DNA of 5,572 nt from Oligoflexus sp. (GTDB lineage Bacteria; Bdellovibrionota_B; Oligoflexia; Oligoflexales; Oligoflexaceae), in contig JASLCY010000493.1 of the NCBI GenBank assembly GCA_030151925.1, positions 1-5,572 of the forward strand, in the 5' to 3' direction. Below, piece after piece: positions 1 to 5,302 of the stretch. Positions within the stretch are counted from its first letter, which is position 1, and each line of letters starts with the position of its first letter. The notes under the pieces are model-generated. The model made no database searches. It saw only the letters and a program-made list of their open reading frames with translations, and had not been told where the DNA came from. The position numbers and the translations under genes were made by a program.

Positions 1-2
1 AG

Positions 3-365
3 ACCAAGGAAACCCCCATCGACAGGAATCAGGAGATGGCTTTCCTGGAAGGCCTCGGCCGCCGCGAAGTCGAGCAGGTCAGGACCAGCCTTACGGCCGT
101 GGAAACCGTCTTCGCGCAGTTCGCGGTCGTCTTCCAGGAGATCAGGCAGCTTACGACCGCTTTGGATATCGTGAGCATCACCGGCAAAGTCGAAGCCGTT
201 AAGGTTCAGAAGGATGCCGCGGAGCTGTTGGGACTGCTGGGCGATCTCATGGCCTTCAAGACCGAGCTGAAGCGGTCCCTAAAGGAAATCGACGATATCG
301 GGAAGGAACTGATCGATCAGACCCGGGACATGAAGGGCGAACTCGAAGTGTATTTGAGCCATTAA
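3..365 (+). CDS. C-terminal part of a helical, possibly chemoreceptor-like protein (5' end outside window)
   Basis: The reading frame is open from the left edge, so this is probably the end of a longer gene. An internal ATG at 36 has AGGAG directly against it, too close to act as a normal ribosome binding site, so I do not take it as the start. The visible 121 residues are almost all predicted helix with heptad-like hydrophobic spacing and no membrane segment. A stretch reading IVSITGKVEAVKV resembles the hairpin tip of methyl-accepting chemotaxis proteins, where the usual form is close to LAxNAxIEAAR, but most signature residues differ. It could be a degenerate receptor signalling domain or an unrelated coiled coil. 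The family call is tentative. The stop lies 10 nt before the next gene on the same strand, so the two may be co-transcribed. Confidence 0.5.
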   Translation, partial: TKETPIDRNQEMAFLEGLGRREVEQVRTSLTAVETVFAQFAVVFQEIRQLTTALDIVSITGKVEAVKVQKDAAELLGLLGDLMAFKTELKRSLKEIDDIGKELIDQTRDMKGELEVYLSH

Positions 366-375
366 GGGGGCGTGT

Positions 376-792
376 ATGAGCAAAGCGGTCTTGAATCTCG
401 CGCTGGCCCAGAAGCAGGCGATGAAGTCTCGTCCCAAGGTGGGCGGTTTCCCTTACCTCGCGGAGGTCCTGCGGTCAGCGGGCGTGAAACGCAATCTTTG
501 GTTTCTGCCTTCCTGCCAAAGCATTTATCTCACGGACTACGGCCCGGTCGTGCAGCAGGGCGAACCGCTGTTCATCGATGCCGTCGACGTTCCGCCCTTC
601 CGCAGCGAAGGTCTGGTCGCAGCTCTGCGCCGTGACCAAGCCGGCGAAGGTACTTTCCTCGATTTTCTCGAAGCGGCCTGGCAAGCCGGTGTGGTGAGGT
701 ACGAGGTGGATTTCCAGCAGAGGCGGGTTACGTATTATGGAGCGCAGGGTGAAGCTTATGCCGAGGATTACCCGGCCGTCGCGCTTCCCTGA
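376..792 (+). CDS. DUF1398-like protein of unknown function
   Basis: This complete 138-residue protein starts at an ATG preceded by AAGGGGG (364-370) with 5 nt spacing. It has no signal peptide or membrane segment and should be a small soluble cytoplasmic protein. The N-terminal part carries a conserved-looking block (RPKVGGFPYLAEVLR, then LPSCQSIYL). The C-terminal part (roughly residues 95-135) has the pattern FLEAAWQAGVVRYEVDF followed by VTYYG and GEAY..DYPAV. I recognise this arrangement and length as DUF1398-like from memory; no biochemical role is known to me. The last 25 bp overlap, tail to tail, the 3' end of the SRPBCC gene on the other strand, so the operons converge here with no room for a separate terminator. 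Confidence 0.72.
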   Translation: MSKAVLNLALAQKQAMKSRPKVGGFPYLAEVLRSAGVKRNLWFLPSCQSIYLTDYGPVVQQGEPLFIDAVDVPPFRSEGLVAALRRDQAGEGTFLDFLEAAWQAGVVRYEVDFQQRRVTYYGAQGEAYAEDYPAVALP

Positions 793-1256
793 TCGGCTTC
801 GAGGAGCCTCTTCAATTCCCTGAGGCCGTGCTCGAACTCCTTGCCGACGAGGCTGTCCAGATTTACGAACGCGCTTATCAAACGCGGAATCAAAGCCGTT
901 TCATTCACCGACCATGTGACCGTGATGGAAGGCCCCTGAACGTCCATCTCATAGGCGCCGTAGTTGGTGGCTTTAAACGGCTTTTTCATATCCAGCTTCA
1001 GGCTCACTTTTTTGAAAGGCTGGACCTCGATGATCTCGGCGCTTCCTTCGCCGGCTCTCCGGCCCTGCCAGGACCAGGCGGAGCCTTGGCCGCTCGTCCC
1101 GCGATATTCGACCTTAGCTTCGGGATCGTTCAGCACGAAAGGATTCCATTTCATGATGAGGCGCGGGTCCATGAGATAGGGGAAGACTTTCTCCTGCGGG
1201 GCGGTGATCGTGATGGATCGCGCGATAGGAACGTTCCGAGGAATCTTCAGGACCAT
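768..1256 (-). CDS. SRPBCC (START/Bet v 1-like) family protein
   Basis: This 162-residue soluble protein has the usual length and layout of a single-domain SRPBCC protein. It opens with a beta strand and helix, ARSITITAPQEKVFPYLMDP (residues 12-31), then the typical W-N-P segment (37-39). Alternating strands follow, with a long closing helix (about 122-154). Such domains form a hydrophobic pocket for lipids or aromatic ligands, and some have cyclase or dehydrase activity; the ligand here cannot be read. The ATG at 1256 has AGGAGAGG with 5 nt spacing. It is the third gene of the sigma-factor operon, 24 nt downstream of the DUF1801 gene, so it probably follows that sigma factor's control. SRPBCC and DUF1801 proteins are often found near each other and near regulators in stress-related clusters (from memory). 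Confidence 0.85.
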   Translation of the reverse strand: MVLKIPRNVPIARSITITAPQEKVFPYLMDPRLIMKWNPFVLNDPEAKVEYRGTSGQGSAWSWQGRRAGEGSAEIIEVQPFKKVSLKLDMKKPFKATNYGAYEMDVQGPSITVTWSVNETALIPRLISAFVNLDSLVGKEFEHGLRELKRLLEADQGSATAG

Positions 1257-1280
1257 ATCGACCTCTCCTGTTGCAACGGA

Positions 1281-1781
1281 TTACTCAGCCTTCCGTTTGG
1301 CGGGTTTCGCCGCATTGAGTTCGGCCGCAGCCTTAAACAGGGCTTTAAGCGCCTTCTCGTCGATCTTCTCGCCTTCGCCGATGTCGATCGCCCGACGGGC
1401 GTTGCCCTCCAGGCTCGAATTGAAGAGTTTGTGCGGGTCTTTCATCGCGGCGCCTTTGGGGAAGGTGAGTTTCACGACGCTTTTATAGGTCTCGCCCGTG
1501 CAGATAATGCCGTCTTTGTTCCAGACCGGGACGCCTCTCCACTTCCATTCTTCGATCACGCCCGGCAGAGCCTCCTTCATAAGGCCGCGGATCTTCGCCA
1601 AGGTCTTGCCGCGCCAATCCCCGAGCTCTTCGATGCGGGCGTCGATATTCTTTGAGGCATCCACGGAGCCTCCTGAGGTTTTGGTCGCCGTCGTCTTCTT
1701 CTTCGAGCTGGCCGCCTTCGCGGTTTTTTTCTTCACGGCCCCGGCCTTCGCGCTCGCTTTCTTCACCGTCGTCTTCTTCAT
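1281..1781 (-). CDS. DUF1801 domain protein with histone-H1-like lysine/alanine-rich N-terminal tail
   Basis: The 166-residue product has two parts. Residues 1-38 are a disordered basic tail with 13 lysines, many Ala, Thr and Ser, and no acidic residue. Residues about 46-155 match the DUF1801 fold (family also containing YdhG), including EEWKWRGVPVW, a GIICTGETYKSVVKLTF block, and LFNSSLEG..RRAIDI. A short basic end (KPAKRK) follows. The DUF1801 biochemical role is unknown. Tails of this kind in bacterial proteins usually bind nucleic acid, so a DNA- or RNA-associated job is an inference. The ATG overlaps the sigma-factor stop codon as ATGA (1778-1781), with GGGGAG at 1792-1787 inside the sigma gene and 5 nt spacing. 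This points to translational coupling. A later internal start would remove the tail, but no better ribosome binding site is visible. Confidence 0.88.
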   Translation of the reverse strand: MKKTTVKKASAKAGAVKKKTAKAASSKKKTTATKTSGGSVDASKNIDARIEELGDWRGKTLAKIRGLMKEALPGVIEEWKWRGVPVWNKDGIICTGETYKSVVKLTFPKGAAMKDPHKLFNSSLEGNARRAIDIGEGEKIDEKALKALFKAAAELNAAKPAKRKAE

Positions 1782-2686
1782 TGTTTCTCCCCAGGCTCAA
1801 CCTTCGCCAGCTCAATAGCCATATCCTCGAGATCCGACCCATCCATGATCACACGAATGTCCTTGATCTTGCCACCTTCGATGCTGAAGACGAAGGCCAC
1901 CCGCGGTTTGCCGCCCTGAATCCAGGTCGAGCCGGGCGCGCCGTCGATCCAGGCGAGCTGAGCGCCGACCGCCTTGCCTTTGAACAATTCGGCGATCGCC
2001 GCAGGGTCGCGAATCTCCCTGGCGAATTGGGGAGCGCCCCTCTCCTTGTTTGCGGCCGCGGTGGCGATCGCCACATCATCGGCGCGAAGCACGACGCCGG
2101 GATCGAGCACCTGCAGCAAGGCGTTGAAGTCCCCGTGGCGCGAGGCCAGCAGGAAGGCTTGCACGATGCTCTGCTCCTCGGCTCTGGCTCGGGAGCCGGG
2201 GCGCGGGCCGCTGACCTTACGCCTGGCGCGGCTTGCCAGCTGGCGTGTGCCGACCTCCGAGCGCCCGAGGACGGTCGCGATCGTCTCGAAGGAGATATCA
2301 AAGAGATCATGCAGCACAAACGCGATCCGCTCGGCCGGAGCGAGCGAATCGAGCACGACCAGCAGAGCGGGTCCCATCGTATCGGCCAGCAGCAGTTCGT
2401 CTTCGGCATCCGTCACGGTCAAGGATTCGAGATGATGATCCTCGAATTCGTCTTCGCGCCGCGACTTGCGCGAACGCAGCTGATCGAGGCAGACGCGGGC
2501 GACGACCGTGGTGAGCCAGGCCTTTATATTGTGGATGGCATCCGGCTCCGCCGTCGACAGGCGAATCCAGGTCTCCTGCACGGCGTCGTCCGCCGCCTCG
2601 CGCGTCCCTAACAAACGATAAGCGATAGAGGCCAAGCGGCTTCGGTTGTCTTCAAACGTCCGACTGAGAATTCCCATCGAGCTCAA
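1778..2686 (-). CDS. ECF sigma factor with fused SnoaL-like C-terminal domain (ECF41/SigJ-like)
   Basis: This 302-residue sigma-70-family factor directs RNA polymerase to stress promoters. Region 2 spans about residues 10-78 (IAYRLLGTREAADDAVQETW, then AWLTTVVARVCLDQLRSRKSRRE). Region 4 spans about 105-158 (SLAPAERIAFVLHDLF, then the helix-turn-helix ending RQLASRARRKV). Residues about 168-295 form a SnoaL/NTF2-like domain, which in this class regulates the sigma factor in cis, replacing a separate anti-sigma; none is encoded nearby. The ECF41 signatures I know (WLPEP in the linker, DGGG and NPDKL at the C-terminus) are absent or diverged (ADDV near 202, DGSDL at 282-286), so the subgroup is uncertain. 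The start is TTG at 2686: GGGGAG (2700-2695) sits 8 nt away, versus 17 nt from the ATG at 2677. It heads a three-gene operon and is probably autoregulated. Confidence 0.92.
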   Translation of the reverse strand: MSSMGILSRTFEDNRSRLASIAYRLLGTREAADDAVQETWIRLSTAEPDAIHNIKAWLTTVVARVCLDQLRSRKSRREDEFEDHHLESLTVTDAEDELLLADTMGPALLVVLDSLAPAERIAFVLHDLFDISFETIATVLGRSEVGTRQLASRARRKVSGPRPGSRARAEEQSIVQAFLLASRHGDFNALLQVLDPGVVLRADDVAIATAAANKERGAPQFAREIRDPAAIAELFKGKAVGAQLAWIDGAPGSTWIQGGKPRVAFVFSIEGGKIKDIRVIMDGSDLEDMAIELAKVEPGEKQ

Positions 2687-2702
2687 AATATTTTCTCCCC
2701 TT

Positions 2703-2729
2703 TGTCACGATCCATGGACCTCGTTCGTC
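2703..2729 (+). promoter_or_regulatory. ECF41-type promoter for the AhpD-like gene
   Basis: TGTCACG (2703-2709) is followed by a 16-nt spacer and CGTC (2726-2729). This fits the ECF41 consensus as I recall it (TGTCACA-N16-CGTC), with one mismatch in the last -35 base. Transcription would begin near 2736, giving an untranslated leader of about 85 nt before the ATG at 2821. The second half of that leader (2767-2820) is A/T-rich. The spacing identical to the opposing promoter is the strongest support. Confidence 0.78.
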
Positions 2730-2737
2730 AACGGTAT

Positions 2738-2764
2738 GACGAAGGACAGGGCCAGGATGTGACA
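2738..2764 (-). promoter_or_regulatory. ECF41-type autoregulatory promoter for the sigma-factor operon
   Basis: Read on the minus strand, TGTCACA (2764-2758), a 16-nt spacer and CGTC (2741-2738) match the recalled ECF41 consensus exactly. Transcription would begin near 2731, about 45 nt before the TTG start at 2686. The implied control is positive autoregulation by the encoded sigma factor, which is common for ECF factors. Its -10 box lies 8 bp from the -10 box of the opposing promoter, so the two cannot be occupied together by RNA polymerase. Confidence 0.82.
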
Positions 2765-2820
2765 AATCTTTTGCCTTTGCCTTCAGATATTTCATAACTT
2801 ATTGATATAAGGAAGAAAAA

Positions 2821-3282
2821 ATGAACGCACGTATGAAGAATCCGGCCGCCCTCATCCCCGAAGCCATGGACGCCATCAAAAGGCTCATCGGTTCCGTTTA
2901 CCAAGGCGGAGTGGACCCGAAGCTCCTGCAACTCGTGCATCTGCGGGTGAGCCAGATCAATGGCTGCGGGGCCTGCGTCGACGGCGGCTGGCGTTCCGCG
3001 CTCAAGGCCGGCGATACCCAGGAGAGGATTTTTGCGGTCGCGGCCTGGCGCGAGACGCCTTATTTCACGGCTGCGGAGCGCGCGGCGCTCGCGCTGGCCG
3101 AATGCGTCACCCGCTTGAGCGACAAGACCGATGCTGTGCCCGACGCGATCTTCGACGAGGCCCGTGAATATTTCGACGAGAAAGCCCTGGCGGCCTTGAT
3201 ACTGCACATCGCGACCACCAACGTCTTCAATCGCCTCAACGTCTCCACCAGGCAGGTCGCCGCCGGCGAATGGAAGGAATAG
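2821..3282 (+). CDS. Carboxymuconolactone decarboxylase/AhpD-like protein with altered active site
   Basis: This 153-residue soluble alpha-helical protein belongs to the CMD/AhpD-like family, usually trimeric or hexameric thiol peroxidases or related enzymes. The core reads HLRVSQINGCGACVD, with the redox pair at Cys49 and Cys52, followed by AAWRETPYFTAAERAALALAE and a conserved C-terminal NVFNRLNVSTRQVA. In Mycobacterium tuberculosis AhpD a Glu lies 12 residues before the first Cys and a His 7 residues after it. Here those positions are Gln37 (CAA, 2929-2931) and Gly56 (GGC, 2986-2988). The CxxC is kept but the proton relay appears lost, so peroxidase activity may be changed. The ATG has AAGGAAG (2809-2815) with 5 nt spacing. 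It is divergent from the sigma gene and is that factor's probable target. Its stop is 3 bp from the stop of the convergent LysR gene. Confidence 0.93.
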   Translation: MNARMKNPAALIPEAMDAIKRLIGSVYQGGVDPKLLQLVHLRVSQINGCGACVDGGWRSALKAGDTQERIFAVAAWRETPYFTAAERAALALAECVTRLSDKTDAVPDAIFDEAREYFDEKALAALILHIATTNVFNRLNVSTRQVAAGEWKE

Positions 3283-3285
3283 GGC

Positions 3286-4212
3286 CTAGACGCCGTCGGC
3301 CGTGAGGCTTAGGCACTGCGCCTGGGCGTGTTTCAAGGCCTTGTTCTCGATCACCGCGCAGATGAAGGTCTTGAGGGCCTCCTTGGGCTCGGTCTGGTCC
3401 CAGAACACGGAGACGGGCAGAAACATGCCTTTCAAGGGCACGAACCGGGTGCCCGCGGCGAAGGCCTTCTCGGCGCCGGCGATCGTCAGCGACACGCCTC
3501 GGCCGGTCGCGACCAGCAGAGGGCAGCTTTCCTTATCCGCCTTGATATAGATCTTGGGCCGGCGTTCGAGGCCCTGGATCAGGCGCGAGATGCGGTTATA
3601 GAATTCCTCCGCCTCCCGTTTGTGGTGCAGGATGATGGTCTCGCCCGCGAGCTCGCTGAACGAGATCTCCTTGCGTTTGGCCAGAGGATGGCTTCTCGGG
3701 AGAAGGACGCCCAGCTTCTCTTCGCTCACGCAATGGCTCCCGAGGCCCTGGAAAGCCGTATGGGTCTCGACGAAGCCCGCATCCAGCTCGCCGCGCGCGA
3801 CGTCGCGCAAGACTTCGTTCGCCGGCGCCTGCTCGAGATCGAGCCTGACCTTCGGATAACGCGTCTTGAATTCTTCTATGATCGTCGGGAAACGGGCCAG
3901 GAAAGCGGTCGCGGAAAAACCTATGCGCAGGGTCGCGGACGAGGATTTGCCGGCCGCCCGCACGTCCTTCTTGATCCGCTCCATCGCCGCGAGTATATCG
4001 CGGGCTTCCTTCAGCATCACCACCCCGGCTCCGGTCAGCTGCACGCTGCGCGTCGTCCGGTTGAAGAGTTTGGCGCCGACTTCCTCTTCCAGCGCCGCGA
4101 TCAGGCGAGTGAGCGGCGGCTGGGACATATGGAGAAGCTCGGCGCTGCGCCGGAAGTTGAGTTCTTCGGCCACCACGACGAAGGCTTTGATTTTTTGGAT
4201 ATCCATCGCCAT
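3286..4212 (-). CDS. LysR-type transcriptional regulator
   Basis: This 308-residue regulator has the standard LysR length. Residues about 3-62 form the winged helix-turn-helix (KIKAFVVVAEELNFRRSAEL, then MSQPPLTRLIAALEEEVGAKLF and NRTTRSVQLTGAG). A linker helix follows (about 63-90). The periplasmic-binding-protein-like effector domain starts with LRIGFSATAFLARFP and runs to about residue 295. Its recognition helix sequence resembles the BenM/CatM/CbbR branch, but the effector cannot be read. I place the start at the ATG at 4212 because AAGG lies 5 nt upstream. The frame extends to a GTG at 4263, which would add 17 atypical residues. The ATG at 4206 lies 11 nt from the AAGG. The divergent flavoprotein gene and the inverted repeat over this start suggest autoregulation and control of that neighbour. 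Confidence 0.95.
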   Translation of the reverse strand: MAMDIQKIKAFVVVAEELNFRRSAELLHMSQPPLTRLIAALEEEVGAKLFNRTTRSVQLTGAGVVMLKEARDILAAMERIKKDVRAAGKSSSATLRIGFSATAFLARFPTIIEEFKTRYPKVRLDLEQAPANEVLRDVARGELDAGFVETHTAFQGLGSHCVSEEKLGVLLPRSHPLAKRKEISFSELAGETIILHHKREAEEFYNRISRLIQGLERRPKIYIKADKESCPLLVATGRGVSLTIAGAEKAFAAGTRFVPLKGMFLPVSVFWDQTEPKEALKTFICAVIENKALKHAQAQCLSLTADGV

Positions 4213-4233
4213 TGATACCTTAAAAGTATCAAT
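4211..4233. promoter_or_regulatory. LysR-type operator: perfect 8-bp inverted repeat over the regulator start
   Basis: ATTGATAC (4211-4218) and GTATCAAT (4226-4233) are exact reverse complements separated by 7 nt. The core ATAC-N7-GTAT contains T-N11-A (T4216, A4228), the signature of LysR recognition sites. It overlaps the regulator's ATG and Shine-Dalgarno site, so binding should block its own expression. Its centre (4222) lies about 66 bp before the predicted start of transcription of the flavoprotein gene, the usual place for an activating LysR site. In the regulator mRNA the same repeat could fold into a hairpin covering the ribosome binding site. Confidence 0.82.
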
Positions 4234-4252
4234 AAAGCATGAAAATGGGGAA

Positions 4253-4281
4253 TTATCATCCACTTTTTTCAGGAGTAATAT
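4253..4281 (+). promoter_or_regulatory. Candidate sigma-70 promoter for the flavoprotein gene
   Basis: TTATCA (4253-4258), a 17-nt spacer and TAATAT (4276-4281) each match the consensus boxes at 4 of 6 positions. Transcription would begin near 4288, about 29 nt before the ATG at 4317. A weak promoter with optimal spacing and an upstream LysR site fits an activator-dependent gene. A minus-strand GATAAT (4257-4252) lies in the same stretch and could be the -10 box of the LysR gene, but I found no matching -35 box. Confidence 0.45.
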
Positions 4282-4316
4282 TCAGATCTTGGCAGAAGAT
4301 TTTAAGGAAGCCCAGC

Positions 4317-5246
4317 ATGGATACCAATCACGACGTTCTTATCATAGGCGGCGGTCCCGCGGGGCTCAGCGCGGCTCTGAGCCTCGGGCGCATGGGGCGC
4401 ACGGCTCTCGTTTGCGACGACGGGCGGCCGCGCAACGCGCCTTCGGCCCACATGAATAATTTTCCGGGCCATGACGGTCTCAGCCCCAGCGCCTGGCGTG
4501 ACGAGGTTCGTAAAAACCTGCAGAAATATCCGACGATTCATTTCCAGGCCGGCCGCGTCGAAACCGTGAAGAAAGAGGGCGCAGCTTTTATCGCCGAGTT
4601 CTCCTCGGGCGAACGAACGAAGTTTCGCAAGGTGATACTCGCTTACGGCGTGCGTGATAACCTTCCTCCGGTCCCCGGCCTCGCGGAGCTCTGGGGGAAG
4701 GCCGTGTTCCATTGCCCCTACTGCCACGGCTTCGAGGTGCGGGGTCACGCCCTCGGCATGGTCGCGAACGGTGATATCGCAGCGCACATGGCGCCGATGA
4801 TCTACTCCCTTTCCCAGGATCTGATCCTTTTCACCAACGGTCCCGCGCAACTCAAGGATGAAGTCAGGGCCCTGCTCAGCAGCCGCGGCGTGAGAGTCAT
4901 CGAGGATTCGATCGCGGCGCTCGAAACGCAAGGCGAAACGCTGCGCGCGGTCAAACTCCAAAACGGCGAGACGGTCTCCCGCGACGCCTTGTTTTGGAGC
5001 CCTTCTTTGCCCTATACCCTCAAATCCTCGATCGGCCGGGCGCTGGGTTGCGAACTCACGGAAACGGGGCTCTACCAAGCTGATATACTCGGCAAGACCT
5101 CGGTGAGCGGCGTCTTCGCCGCGGGCGATAACGCGAACATGATGCATTCCGTCCTCAACGCGGCCTCGGCCGGGCAGAGGGCCGGCGCAGGCGCGGTCTT
5201 CGAACTCGTAAACGAAGATTTGGTGACACCGACCGAGGGGCGCTAG
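4317..5246 (+). CDS. Thioredoxin-reductase-like FAD-dependent disulfide oxidoreductase
   Basis: This 309-residue soluble flavoprotein has low-molecular-weight thioredoxin-reductase architecture. The N-terminal FAD motif is VLIIGGGPAGLSAAL (GGGPAG at 11-16). The redox pair CPYC is at 133-136, followed by HGFE. The C-terminal FAD motif GVFAAGDN is at 265-272. The second nucleotide-binding motif is degraded: where thioredoxin reductase has GGGNTA this protein has ANGDIA (150-155), and the HRR segment that binds the NADPH phosphate is FTNG (172-175). This resembles GliT/HlmI-type dithiol oxidases and related flavoproteins with weak or no NADPH use, so the electron partner is uncertain. The ATG at 4317 has AAGGAAG (4304-4310) with 6 nt spacing. 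The frame is open upstream to 4239, but those residues do not resemble the family. It is divergent from, and probably controlled by, the LysR protein. Confidence 0.92.
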   Translation: MDTNHDVLIIGGGPAGLSAALSLGRMGRTALVCDDGRPRNAPSAHMNNFPGHDGLSPSAWRDEVRKNLQKYPTIHFQAGRVETVKKEGAAFIAEFSSGERTKFRKVILAYGVRDNLPPVPGLAELWGKAVFHCPYCHGFEVRGHALGMVANGDIAAHMAPMIYSLSQDLILFTNGPAQLKDEVRALLSSRGVRVIEDSIAALETQGETLRAVKLQNGETVSRDALFWSPSLPYTLKSSIGRALGCELTETGLYQADILGKTSVSGVFAAGDNANMMHSVLNAASAGQRAGAGAVFELVNEDLVTPTEGR

Positions 5247-5273
5247 CTTCGCCATCGACGGAAAACAAGCCGC

Positions 5274-5302
5274 TTGAACTCCAGGTCCCCCCGCACGATA
5301 AT
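5274..5302 (+). promoter_or_regulatory. Candidate sigma-70 promoter for the ClC gene
   Basis: TTGAAC (5274-5279), a 17-nt spacer and GATAAT (5297-5302) match the -35 box at 4 of 6 and the -10 box at 5 of 6 positions. Transcription would start near 5309, about 23 nt before the ATG at 5332. The 85-nt gap after the flavoprotein stop has no clear terminator, so read-through from that gene is also possible. Confidence 0.55.

Larger units (their letters stand above)
2701..2766. repeat. 66-bp composite inverted repeat holding two face-to-face ECF promoters
   Basis: Two nested inverted repeats share one dyad axis at 2733.5. The outer arms are TTTGTCAC (2701-2708) and GTGACAAA (2759-2766). The inner arms are TTCGTCA (2724-2730) and TGACGAA (2737-2743), separated by 6 nt. 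Each half is therefore the same element, TTTGTCAC-N15-TTCGTCA, while the 15-nt spacers are mostly unrelated. That is expected if only the -35 and -10 boxes are under selection. Both readings point toward genes: leftwards to the sigma operon and rightwards to the AhpD-like gene. The same geometry could instead be a large operator for a dimeric regulator. Confidence 0.88.

Noticed and set aside
1652..2611. Long open frame on the plus strand opposite the sigma factor gene
   Set aside because: Composition is Arg/Ser/Gly-rich without family features; the minus strand holds conserved sigma regions 2 and 4.
2767..2820. Additional sigma-70 promoter in the A/T-rich leader of the AhpD-like gene (TTTGCC twice, then TATTGA or CATAAC)
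   Set aside because: Box matches are poor at acceptable spacing; A/T richness alone is not enough.
3328..4215. Long open frame on the plus strand opposite the LysR gene
   Set aside because: It shows no domain signal and mirrors the codons of a well-conserved LysR protein.
4239..4316. N-terminal extension of the flavoprotein from an upstream ATG
   Set aside because: The 26 extra residues do not fit the family, cover the likely promoter, and have no good ribosome binding site, unlike the ATG at 4317.
5202..5228. Third ECF-type promoter: TGTCACC on the minus strand at 5228-5222
   Set aside because: The expected CGTC 16 nt further on is GTTC, and the site lies in the 3' end of the flavoprotein gene pointing into it.
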